From: Lachnoclostridium sp. An196 | GTDB lineage: Bacteria > Bacillota > Clostridia > Lachnospirales > Lachnospiraceae | Direction: 5' to 3' | NCBI RefSeq assembly: GCF_002160135.1 | Contig: NZ_NFJZ01000002.1 | Location: forward strand, 248,001-312,000 | Length of the DNA stretch: 64,000 nt | Shown here: positions 14,609 to 22,184 of the stretch, piece by piece | Layout: the number at the start of each line of letters is the position of its first letter | Numbering within the stretch: the stretch's first letter is position 1 | Made by a program: the position numbers and the translations under genes | The notes under the pieces: generated by a model | Told to the model about the DNA's origin: nothing | Seen by the model: the letters and a program-made list of their open reading frames with translations, nothing else | The model's database searches: none

Positions 14609-15660
14609 AAACACAGGAGTATGTGGAACTTGTGCTTTCCGGTATCGACGACAGGTATATAGCGGAAAGCGTGAAATACGTGAGCGATGGAAAGTGTTAT
14701 CGGAAAATCTGGAAACGGCTGGGGACAGCTGCCGCCTGTCTGTGCGCGGCGTTTATACTGCTGATCTCTTCGCTGTCCATCGCTACAGCGGCGGGTTCTT
14801 CCTCTGCTTATGAGGCATTGTATACACTTTTTCCCGGTGCGGCGGAGTTTTTTTCGCCGGTCAATGAGTCCTGCGTGGACAATGGCATTGAGATGTGCGT
14901 AAAAGCGATCTATGTGCATGATGATTCTGCCGATATCTATATTTCCATGAAAGACCTGACCGGAGACCGGATCGATGAGACGACAGATCTCTTCGACAGC
15001 TATGAGATCCGCCCCTCTTATGATCAGATCGGAGGATGCCAGCGTGTGGGATATGACGCAGGAAATAAGGAGACGACATTCCTCATTTCCGTACGGCAGC
15101 CAGGAAACCGTATTGCAGGAAAAAAACTGACCTTTCGCGTTTCTGAATTCCTGAGCGGAAAACAGGAAGTGACCATGGAACTGCCCATGATTGAATTGGA
15201 GCATGCTCAGAAGGCGGCGGAAATATTGCTGCCGGAAGACATAGACGCGCGTATCAGAGGATGTTCCTTTGCGGCTTCCGGAGACGTGGATGAGGAGGAT
15301 ATTACGGGGTATCTGGCTCCTGACGCAGGAGTAAAGTTTTCTCCGGTGGATGGAGTGGAAGTGACGGCATATGGTTTTGTCGATGGGAAACTGCATATAC
15401 AGACACACTATGAGAATATACGGGACTATGACAATCACGGAGAAATTTATCTGGTGAACCCGGACGGAGAGCGTATTTTATGCGCGGTTAAAGTCTCGTT
15501 TTGGGATGAGGAAGGTACGGGAAGTTATGACGAATTTATTTTTGATGCGGGAGAAGCGGATGACCTGTCCGGATATTCTGCGGAGGGATATTTCGTGACA
15601 TGTGACGAACGCTGTGAGGGCAGCTGGAGCGTGACATTTCCCATAGAAAATTCCTATTAG
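14605..15660 (+). CDS. DUF4179-type membrane protein, likely anti-sigma partner
   Basis: The 351-residue protein starts with TTG overlapping the sigma factor stop codon, with GGAGGAGG upstream. A short cytoplasmic part (1-45) is followed by one membrane segment (about 46-68, AACLCAAFILLISSLSIA) and a large extracellular part of beta character with the DUF4179-like start YTLFPGAAEFFSPVNES. The coupled arrangement suggests that the cytoplasmic part holds the ECF sigma factor; this is inferred, since no zinc anti-sigma motif is visible. Confidence 0.8.
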   Translation: MKTQEYVELVLSGIDDRYIAESVKYVSDGKCYRKIWKRLGTAAACLCAAFILLISSLSIATAAGSSSAYEALYTLFPGAAEFFSPVNESCVDNGIEMCVKAIYVHDDSADIYISMKDLTGDRIDETTDLFDSYEIRPSYDQIGGCQRVGYDAGNKETTFLISVRQPGNRIAGKKLTFRVSEFLSGKQEVTMELPMIELEHAQKAAEILLPEDIDARIRGCSFAASGDVDEEDITGYLAPDAGVKFSPVDGVEVTAYGFVDGKLHIQTHYENIRDYDNHGEIYLVNPDGERILCAVKVSFWDEEGTGSYDEFIFDAGEADDLSGYSAEGYFVTCDERCEGSWSVTFPIENSY

Positions 15661-15750
15661 TTAAAAAAATGTCCCGTAATTTAACATCCGTTCAGTACCC
15701 GGCCCCACATACATCTGTTACAATAATAAAAAACGAAGGGGGTGCGGAAG

Positions 15751-16797
15751 ATGCAGATGAAAGATGTAATCCGTCAGAAGAGGCGGGAGTATGGACTTAC
15801 CCAGGAACAGGTGGCGGACCGGCTTGGCGTGACTGCGCCGGCGGTGAATAAATGGGAGAGCGGAGCGACTTATCCGGATGTGTCTCTGCTGGCGCCGCTG
15901 GCACGGCTTTTGAGAACGGATCTGAATACACTTCTGTGTTTCCGGGAAGAGCTTACAAAAGAGGATGTCGCCGGGTATATATATGAGGTGACGAAGCTTG
16001 CCTGGACGGAAGGAGCGGGATCGGCCGGGGAGAGGATCAGAGAAATCGTGAAAGAATATCCTTCCAACGGAGAACTGCTGTATCAGATGGGCACTATGCT
16101 GAGAGGAATCTCCATCATAACAGCGAATACGGCGGAGGAGATCCGGGAGAACTCCGCATATGCGGCGGAGCTGTACAGGCAGGCTGCGGAGTGTGACGAT
16201 GTGAGGGCTGCCGATTATGCCAGATATGCACTTGCCTCCATGTATATTCAGGAGGGGGAATATGAGAAGGCGCAGAACCTGATCGACTGCCTGCCGGAAG
16301 AGAATGCCATGGACAAGCGTCAGCTGCAGATTTCCATATTGATGAAACAGAAGGAATACAAAGAAGCGGCAAGGCTCCTGGAACAGAGCATAAGCGCTTC
16401 CCTTCAGAAGGCAAATCTTCAGCTGAATCTGCTTGCCGATGCGGCAGTAAAAGAGGGAGATACGGACCGTGCCTGGAAGCTGGCTGAGTACAGCGGTAAG
16501 GTTATGGAAATCTATGGATGGGAGTATTTTACGCATATGACCGCCTTTACAGTCGCTGCGGGAGAAAAAGATGCGGACCGCAGTATAGAGCTCCTGAAGA
16601 AAATGCTGGAATCGCTGGAGGACGCGGAAGATATCCGAAAATCCATTTTATTTGTCCACGCTGAGATGAAAGACGGAGATACGTCTGCATGGAAACAAAT
16701 GGGGAAAAACCTTCTTATGTCTATGGAAAGAGAAGAAGAATTCGCATTTCTGCGGGACAGAGACGATTTCAGAGAACTGGTAAGAAAATATTCTTAG
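15751..16797 (+). CDS. XRE HTH regulator with TPR-like C-terminal region
   Basis: This 348-residue protein has an N-terminal HTH (KRREYGLTQEQVADRLGVTAPAVNKWESGATYPD) and a helical C-terminal region of repeated about 35-residue units that look like TPRs (for example YARYALASMYIQEGEYEKAQNLID). ATG at 15751 is chosen because GAAGGGGG lies 8 bp before it; a GTG nine bases upstream is possible. The combination suggests a peptide- or partner-sensing regulator. Its target is not evident; the lipoprotein gene downstream is a candidate. Confidence 0.88.
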   Translation: MQMKDVIRQKRREYGLTQEQVADRLGVTAPAVNKWESGATYPDVSLLAPLARLLRTDLNTLLCFREELTKEDVAGYIYEVTKLAWTEGAGSAGERIREIVKEYPSNGELLYQMGTMLRGISIITANTAEEIRENSAYAAELYRQAAECDDVRAADYARYALASMYIQEGEYEKAQNLIDCLPEENAMDKRQLQISILMKQKEYKEAARLLEQSISASLQKANLQLNLLADAAVKEGDTDRAWKLAEYSGKVMEIYGWEYFTHMTAFTVAAGEKDADRSIELLKKMLESLEDAEDIRKSILFVHAEMKDGDTSAWKQMGKNLLMSMEREEEFAFLRDRDDFRELVRKYS

Positions 16798-17001
16798 AAT
16801 TTCCCAGAACAATACATAATAGAAACTCTGAAACAGTGGAATCCTTCTTATATGGATATGCCGGTGAACCTGGAAGAGATTGTCAGAGCTTCGGTACAGA
16901 CGGCTTCGAACTTCAGAAATTGTTCACTGGACAAGGCAGATATCTTTTGATAGAATATGGGGAACCTGACGGAAATATCCGCGGGGAAAGGAGAAAATAT
17001 C
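16798..17001 (+). other. Intergenic stretch with a possible coding remnant
   Basis: In one frame positions 16798-16950 read NFPEQYIIETLKQWNPSYM, DMPVNLEEIVRASVQTASNF and RNCSLDKADIF-stop. This looks protein-like and could be the end of a lost regulator gene (TetR-like by general look only). There is no start codon or ribosome binding site. The lipoprotein ribosome binding site AAAGGAG is at the end of this stretch. Confidence 0.25.
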
Positions 17002-17724
17002 ATGAGATTGAAGAAGATCATGTGGATTCTGGGGTTGACCGCTGCACTGACATTTGTTGGGGGATGTTCGGGAAATACGGCCGAAGGGGATCAGCAGACA
17101 CAGGAATCGGAAGAAGGACAGGAAGTGACGGACACGGTTCCGGATGAAGGAGCAGAGGCAGAGCCGGAAGCGGGGGCAGACACGTCCCCGGATGAAAGCG
17201 CCGGTCAGGAAGGGACGGTGAGCGAGGCTCCGGTCCGGATCTACGGTACGATCCAGGAAGTAGGAGAGGACACCATCACGGTGGACAACCAGTCGGGAAA
17301 TTCTTATGAAGGAGAGATAATTCTGACGATTGATCCGGAGAGTACACTGATTGTTGACGGACAGACCGGCCTGCCCCTCACGCTTGCAGATATTGAAGGC
17401 GGCAGTTTTGAAGCATATCTGGGTTCGATAATGACCATGTCGATTCCGCCGCAGACCGTGCCGTATGTGGTGATTGCCAATGTCCCGGAGGACAGTGGGG
17501 CTCCATTGTATGTGGTAGCGGCAGCGGATGCAATGCTGGAAGATGGCGTATATACTCTGGAAGGAACGGATGGGAGTACCTGGGAGATCCCGGAGGATGT
17601 GGATATCCAGCCTTTCCGTACAAAAAATATTGTGACGGTGGGAGACATTACGGAAGGCAGAGGCTGCCTGATCTGGCAGGATGATCAGGGAAGCGTGACA
17701 AAAGTCGTATTGTTTGAAAACTGA
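17002..17724 (+). CDS. Secreted lipoprotein of unknown function
   Basis: The 240-residue protein has a lipoprotein signal peptide with lipobox TFVGGC (Cys near residue 22), then a 55-residue acidic linker rich in Glu, Asp and Ser, and a globular part with beta strands (VRIYGTIQEVGEDTITVDNQSG and later IVTVGDITEGRGCLIWQDDQG). It should be anchored outside the membrane. The start at 17002 follows AAAGGAG. The globular part is of OB-fold-like look but I cannot name a family. A strong terminator follows. Confidence 0.8.
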   Translation: MRLKKIMWILGLTAALTFVGGCSGNTAEGDQQTQESEEGQEVTDTVPDEGAEAEPEAGADTSPDESAGQEGTVSEAPVRIYGTIQEVGEDTITVDNQSGNSYEGEIILTIDPESTLIVDGQTGLPLTLADIEGGSFEAYLGSIMTMSIPPQTVPYVVIANVPEDSGAPLYVVAAADAMLEDGVYTLEGTDGSTWEIPEDVDIQPFRTKNIVTVGDITEGRGCLIWQDDQGSVTKVVLFEN

Positions 17725-17751
17725 AAGACCAGAGCGCAGGAAAGAACGGAA

Positions 17752-17794
17752 GGTCCCGGGGATACAGAAGCATGTACCCCGGGACCGCTTTTTC
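17752..17794 (+). terminator. Intrinsic terminator after the lipoprotein gene
   Basis: Perfect 10-bp GC-rich stem GGTCCCGGGG / CCCCGGGACC with a 15-nt loop, then a T-run (17789-17794). Confidence 0.9.
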
Positions 17795-17928
17795 TTTGCA
17801 TTGGGACGGGAGACTGGGCTGGCGCTGATACTGGCGGTGGCGTCTGCGTTCCTGCCGTTTGGGTGACGCTTGATTTCTGTGCAGGATAGGAATATGATAA
17901 GAATATGTCAGACGAAAGGAGAATGAAA

Positions 17929-18549
17929 ATGAAGGTATTGATGCTGAATGGAAGCGCCCATCAGAAGGGCAATACATATCTTTCTCTTTTGGAAGTGGGA
18001 AAGACACTGGAGAAGGAAGGGATTGAGTACGAGATCTTCCAGATCGGAGGAGCGCCCGTCCGCGACTGCATCGGCTGCGGGAAATGTTCGGAAAAAGGAT
18101 GCGTTTTTGATGATGACAAGGTCAATGAATTTGTAGCGAAAGCGAAAGAAGCGGATGGTTTCGTATTCGGTACACCGGTGTACTATGCGCATCCCAGCGG
18201 AAGAATCCTTTCCTTCCTGGACCGTGCATTTTACAGCAGCGGGCAGGCATTTGCATTTAAACCCGGAGCCGCGGTGGCGGTGGCCCGGAGAGGAGGAACG
18301 AGCGCATCCTTTGATGTGCTGAATAAATATTTTGGCATCAGCCGAATGCCTGTAGTGGGCTCCACTTACTGGAACCAGGTGCATGGGTGCGTGCCGGGGG
18401 AGGCTTCACTTGACACGGAAGGTCTTCAGACCATGCGCAATCTGGCCCACAACATGGCCTGGATGCTGAAATGTTTCGAGGCCGGAAAAGCAGCCGGCAT
18501 CCCGCTTCCCGAGACTGAGCGGGGCGAGAGAATGAATTTTATCCGATAG
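17929..18549 (+). CDS. Flavodoxin-family NADPH-dependent FMN reductase
   Basis: The 206-residue protein has the flavodoxin fold: MKVLMLNGSAHQKGNTY is the FMN phosphate loop, CIGCGKCSEKGC a Cys-rich stretch common in iron-sulfur flavoprotein-like reductases, and FGTPVYYAHPSGRILSFLDR the second FMN-binding loop. ATG at 17929 is chosen because GGAG lies 7 bp upstream. Its 3' end overlaps the convergent AraC gene by 11 bp. The natural electron acceptor is unknown. Confidence 0.9.
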   Translation: MKVLMLNGSAHQKGNTYLSLLEVGKTLEKEGIEYEIFQIGGAPVRDCIGCGKCSEKGCVFDDDKVNEFVAKAKEADGFVFGTPVYYAHPSGRILSFLDRAFYSSGQAFAFKPGAAVAVARRGGTSASFDVLNKYFGISRMPVVGSTYWNQVHGCVPGEASLDTEGLQTMRNLAHNMAWMLKCFEAGKAAGIPLPETERGERMNFIR

Positions 18550-19471
18550 GCGGAGAGCCTTCGGACGGAGCTTTCCGGTTTTGCCGGAGAGCTCCGTTTT
18601 TTCTGTATTCGGATGGAGTCATTCCGTATTCCTGCCGGAATTTCCGGCAGAAATATCCCACGTTATCCATGCCGGATTCCATTGCGATCGAGGAAACCGA
18701 TGCGGTAGTGGAGAGCAGCTGTCCGGCGGCGCGGTTCAGCCGGTACTGAATCAGATAGGCCACAGGCGTCGTCCCGATTCCCGCATGGAAACAGTGCAGC
18801 GCTTCGCTTTTGCTGACAGATGCCGCGTTCGCGATCTCTTCCAGGGTGATCTTTGCGGCAAAGTGATCATGAATAAACTGCATCATGAGCTGCAGACGTG
18901 CCTGCTGCAGAGTGTTTCCGCGCGGTTCTTTCGGTGTCGGATTTATGCCCGCATTCTGAAAAAGGATGCGCCATAGCTGAAGAACATGCTGAAAAATTGT
19001 ATATTCCTGCATCTCCGTCTGCTCCAGGGCCGCGTAAGTCTGATAGAGCATGCTCAATAGTTCCCGGTGCCAGGGCTCGGCCTGGCGGAGGACCAGATAT
19101 TCGCAGGAGGATGCAGTTACGGGTTCCACATATTTTTCATAGATGAGACTGCCTCTGGGGGCGAGGAAATCCGGCGCGAATAAAATGTTCGGCATTTTCC
19201 CGTTTTCGTTGGATTCAAAACGGTGTATGACTCCGCTGTTGATGAAAATCCCTTCCCCGGGCCGGAGGGTGATCCGCTGCTGGCCGATCAGACAGTCGGC
19301 GCAGCCGGAAGATACGGACGCGAATTCCACCTCGTTGTGCCAGTGCCAGTCTTCCCAGTGATTTTCATAGAGGCTGAAATCGTCCAGATAATACTGAAAG
19401 GGGAACCGGCTGTCTCCATGTGTCTTTAATTCTCTGAGTGTTTCGTCCGTTTCAAGTCTTTTAAGCTCCAT
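18539..19471 (-). CDS. AraC-family transcriptional regulator with cupin sensor
   Basis: The 310-residue protein has an N-terminal cupin domain (WHWHNEVEFASVSSG near 42; LRPGEGIFINSGVIHRFES near 70) and a C-terminal double HTH (about 195-295; ITLEEIANAASVSKSEALHCFHAGIGTTPVAYL and VSSIAMESGMDNVGYFCRKFRQEYGMTPSEYR). It is divergent from the MFS transporter gene, with three GATAAAA direct repeats in the shared promoter region, so it most likely activates that transporter in response to a sugar or similar ligand. Confidence 0.92.
   Translation of the reverse strand: MELKRLETDETLRELKTHGDSRFPFQYYLDDFSLYENHWEDWHWHNEVEFASVSSGCADCLIGQQRITLRPGEGIFINSGVIHRFESNENGKMPNILFAPDFLAPRGSLIYEKYVEPVTASSCEYLVLRQAEPWHRELLSMLYQTYAALEQTEMQEYTIFQHVLQLWRILFQNAGINPTPKEPRGNTLQQARLQLMMQFIHDHFAAKITLEEIANAASVSKSEALHCFHAGIGTTPVAYLIQYRLNRAAGQLLSTTASVSSIAMESGMDNVGYFCRKFRQEYGMTPSEYRKNGALRQNRKAPSEGSPPIG
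18565..18602 (+). terminator. Terminator of the flavodoxin gene, inside the AraC coding end
   Basis: Stem ACGGAGCT / AGCTCCGT with inner TCCGG / CCGGA, then T6. It lies within the last 20 codons of the convergent AraC gene, so the same DNA serves as coding sequence and terminator. Confidence 0.8.
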
Positions 19472-19527
19472 GATTGTATTCCCTTTCGTTCGACTGCCGA
19501 TTTTGTGATATTATATAATAAATCTGT

Positions 19528-19566
19528 GATAAAATACAGCGATTTCTCCGATAAAACGTGATAAAA
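19528..19566. promoter_or_regulatory. Direct repeats in the AraC/MFS divergent promoter region
   Basis: GATAAAA occurs at 19528-19534, 19550-19556 and 19560-19566; the first and third have the longer match GTGATAAAAT. They lie between the two divergent genes, just before the MFS ribosome binding site. These fit AraC-type half-sites; binding is inferred. Confidence 0.4.
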
Positions 19567-19593
19567 TGCAAAAGTCATGTAAGGAGGAGAAAG

Positions 19594-20811
19594 ATGAAGA
19601 ATCCATATCAGAAAACAATTTATGCCTGTTTTACAGGCTATATCGTACAGGCGATTGTCAATAATTTCGCTCCGCTGCTGTTTGTCATGTTTCATGAGAA
19701 CTATGGAATCCCGATGGAGAAGATTACGCTGCTGATCACATTTAATTTTGGACTTCAGCTCCTGGTGGATCTGTTGTCGGTGGGATTTGTGGACCGGATC
19801 GGATATCGGGCGTCCATGGTGCTGGCACATGTGCTGGCTGCGGCGGGACTGCTGTCGATGACGGTTCTTCCCGGCATATTCGGGGATCCTTTCACGGGAC
19901 TTCTGGTATCTGTGATCATCTATGCCGTGGGAGGAGGACTTCTGGAAGTTCTGGTAAGCCCCGTGATGGAATCCTGTCCGTCGGACAATAAAGAGAAAGC
20001 GATGAGTCTTCTTCATTCGTTTTACTGTTGGGGGCACGTGGGCGTCGTACTGATTTCCACCGTATTTTTCCGCGCTGTGGGGATCGGATACTGGCCGGTT
20101 CTGGCCGGCATATGGGCGCTGATTCCGCTGATAAATGCGGCAGTCTTTACAAAAGTGCCGATCGCGCCTCTGATGGAGGAGGGAGAAAAAGGCATTCCCT
20201 TAAGACAGCTGGTTTCCATGAAAATGTTCTGGGGCCTGCTGATCATGATGGTCTGCGCAGGTGCCAGTGAACAGGCAGTCAGCCAGTGGGCATCTTCTCT
20301 GGCAGAGAGCAGCCTCGGACTCAGTAAAACTGCCGGTGATCTGGCGGGGCCGATGATGTTCGCGGTTATGATGGGACTCGGAAGGGCATTTTACGGAAAG
20401 AAAGGCGATCAGATCAACCTGGAACATTTCATGAAATGGAGCGGGATGCTTTGCATTATCTCATATTTATTGATTGCTTTCAGCCCGATAGCGTCTCTGG
20501 GACTGGCGGGATGCGCGCTCTGCGGCCTGTCGGTAGGCATCATGTGGCCCGGGACATTCAGTATCGCATCCGCCGCTATGAAACGCGGCGGCACAGCCCT
20601 GTTTGCCCTGCTGGCGCTGGGAGGAGATGTGGGATGTTCCCTTGGGCCTACAGTGGCAGGCCAGGTGTCCGGATGGCTGGGCGACGATCTGCGGGCAGGT
20701 ATCCTGGCGGCGATCATTTTCCCGGTGATGCTTCTGGCGGCTTTGACGGTAAAGGGAAGCGTAGACAAAGCAAGAGCTCACAGAGTCGTTACAGACGAGG
20801 CGGCCTTCTAG
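19594..20811 (+). CDS. MFS transporter
   Basis: This 405-residue protein has about 12 hydrophobic segments and a family start typical of fucose/sugar-type MFS permeases (YACFTGYIVQAIVNNFAPLLF). Loop DRIGYRAS after segment 2 matches the MFS signature position. The start at 19594 follows AAGGAGGAG. It is divergent from an AraC regulator, which likely controls it. The substrate cannot be read from sequence; sugar or sugar-derived compounds are likely from the cupin-AraC partner. Confidence 0.88.
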   Translation: MKNPYQKTIYACFTGYIVQAIVNNFAPLLFVMFHENYGIPMEKITLLITFNFGLQLLVDLLSVGFVDRIGYRASMVLAHVLAAAGLLSMTVLPGIFGDPFTGLLVSVIIYAVGGGLLEVLVSPVMESCPSDNKEKAMSLLHSFYCWGHVGVVLISTVFFRAVGIGYWPVLAGIWALIPLINAAVFTKVPIAPLMEEGEKGIPLRQLVSMKMFWGLLIMMVCAGASEQAVSQWASSLAESSLGLSKTAGDLAGPMMFAVMMGLGRAFYGKKGDQINLEHFMKWSGMLCIISYLLIAFSPIASLGLAGCALCGLSVGIMWPGTFSIASAAMKRGGTALFALLALGGDVGCSLGPTVAGQVSGWLGDDLRAGILAAIIFPVMLLAALTVKGSVDKARAHRVVTDEAAF

Positions 20812-20828
20812 GGTCCGCAGTGAGATGA

Positions 20829-20864
20829 GTCAAAAACTCCGATGCAAGCATGTCCGCTTGGCTC
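20829..20864 (-). repeat. Dispersed palindromic repeat (copy B, short form)
   Basis: On the minus strand it reads GAGCCAAGCGGACATGC followed directly by TTGCATCGGAGTTTTTGAC. These are the two outer parts of copy A at 12035-12130, with the middle removed exactly between its two hairpin loops. It sits just after the MFS stop codon. Confidence 0.75.
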
Positions 20865-20881
20865 AGTGCTCATTGGAATAA

Positions 20882-20915
20882 AAGGAGGGCTTGCCGGGAT
20901 CCGGCAGCCCTCCTT
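20882..20915. terminator. Bidirectional terminator between MFS and PPC genes
   Basis: Stem GGAGGGC / GCCCTCC with inner GCCGG / CCGGC. It lies between the stops of two convergent genes and its arms end in A- and T-rich flanks. Confidence 0.7.
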
Positions 20916-20916
20916 C

Positions 20917-21336
20917 TCAGAACCGGAACAGATTCAATCCGATCTCTTCGTCGTAATATCTGTCCACAGTGCCGTCAATGACTGTGATTACCATCTCGCA
21001 GGTGGCGCTGACAAACGCCTGATTCAGATGCCCTCCGAAAACTTCTCCTTTTTCGTTCCCTGCACTCATATGCAGATGGCAGTAGAATTCTCCGTTCATG
21101 GTGTTAATAGTCCCGGAAAGGGAGACGATCTCATAACTGCCTTCAAATTCATTAGCCAGATATGTTTTCTCATTTGTCTTAAATACACCTACAGTGAATC
21201 TGTTAATAGCGCCCAGTGCCTGAACGGACGCCAGCCGGATTTTTTCTTTCAGGGCGATTTCCTTGACCTGCTCCAGGATTTCTTCACCCCTGTCGATCCT
21301 TGCGATAATTGTATTTTCAAATCTTTTATATTCCAT
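20917..21336 (-). CDS. PPC-domain (DUF296) protein
   Basis: The 139-residue protein is a single PPC/DUF296 domain: RIDRGEEILEQVKEIALKE near the start, ASVQALGAINRFTVGVF, and CHLHMSAGNEKGEVFGGHL, the conserved His/Gly core of the family. Bacterial members are free-standing and proposed to bind DNA or a small ligand through metal. ATG at 21336 is chosen because GGAGG lies 8 bp before it. Confidence 0.92.
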   Translation of the reverse strand: MEYKRFENTIIARIDRGEEILEQVKEIALKEKIRLASVQALGAINRFTVGVFKTNEKTYLANEFEGSYEIVSLSGTINTMNGEFYCHLHMSAGNEKGEVFGGHLNQAFVSATCEMVITVIDGTVDRYYDEEIGLNLFRF

Positions 21337-21525
21337 GTGCAATACCTCCGGTTTTTTATTATACGGAATAAAATTGAAAATTACAAGCTATTCCATGGAA
21401 TAAATAAAAAATGCACAAAAACACAGACAAAAAAACTGAATATTTGGCAATCTTATTTTTGATATAAGTGTTATAGTGTGAATGTAACAAAAAGAACCAT
21501 ATTTAGTTTTTGGAGGAAAAGATAA

Positions 21526-22107
21526 ATGACTACTTTAAAGGCTGAAAAAAGAAGCAAAGACGTTAAAGCAAAGAGATTAAGAAGAGAAGGTTATGTGACC
21601 GGCAATATTTTCGGCAGAGAGATGAAAGAATCTGTCATGGTTAAGATGAACAAGAAAGAACTGGAGCGGGCGTTGAAGACCAGCGGAAAAGGAAGTAAAA
21701 TCCTTCTGGAAGTGGAAGGGAAATCCTACAATGTACTGATCAAAGAGATTGATTATGATTCGCTGAAGAAACAGATCAATGAGATTGATTTTCAGGAACT
21801 GGTAAGCGGGGAAAAAGTCCATTCTACGGCGAAAGTGATTCCGCTGAATCACGAAAATGTTGTGGACGGAGCGTTCCAGCTGCTTTTGGAAGAGATCGCA
21901 TATAAAGCATATCCGGATGCGCTGGTGGAAAAAGTGGAATTCGATGCCGGCAGCATGCATGCGGGTGATTCTATAAAAGTAAAGGATCTGGATATCGCGA
22001 AGGACCAAGAGGTAGAGTTGATTACAGATCCGGAAGCAACAGTGGCTGTCGTTTCAGAACTGAAGAACGCGGCGGCAGAAGAACAGGAAGAAGGAACCGA
22101 ACAGTAA
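21526..22107 (+). CDS. ctc: Ribosomal protein L25 / general stress protein Ctc
   Basis: The 193-residue protein has the N-terminal L25 domain (TLKAEKRSKDVKAKRLRREGYVTGNIFG) that binds 5S rRNA and the C-terminal TL5/Ctc beta domain (LLLEEIAYKAYPDALVEKVEFDAG), ending in an acidic tail. Length matches the long Ctc form. It is a single-gene unit with a ribosome binding site TGGAGGA and a strong terminator. Confidence 0.93.
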   Translation: MTTLKAEKRSKDVKAKRLRREGYVTGNIFGREMKESVMVKMNKKELERALKTSGKGSKILLEVEGKSYNVLIKEIDYDSLKKQINEIDFQELVSGEKVHSTAKVIPLNHENVVDGAFQLLLEEIAYKAYPDALVEKVEFDAGSMHAGDSIKVKDLDIAKDQEVELITDPEATVAVVSELKNAAAEEQEEGTEQ

Positions 22108-22124
22108 ATATACCGGATAAGGGT

Positions 22125-22165
22125 GACAGGGAACAAGGTCGCAGAGACGCTGTTCCCTGTCTTTT
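22125..22165 (+). terminator. Terminator of ctc
   Basis: Perfect 11-bp stem GACAGGGAACA / TGTTCCCTGTC followed by TTTT. Confidence 0.85.
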
Positions 22166-22184
22166 GCTTTTCGGGGATCAGATG

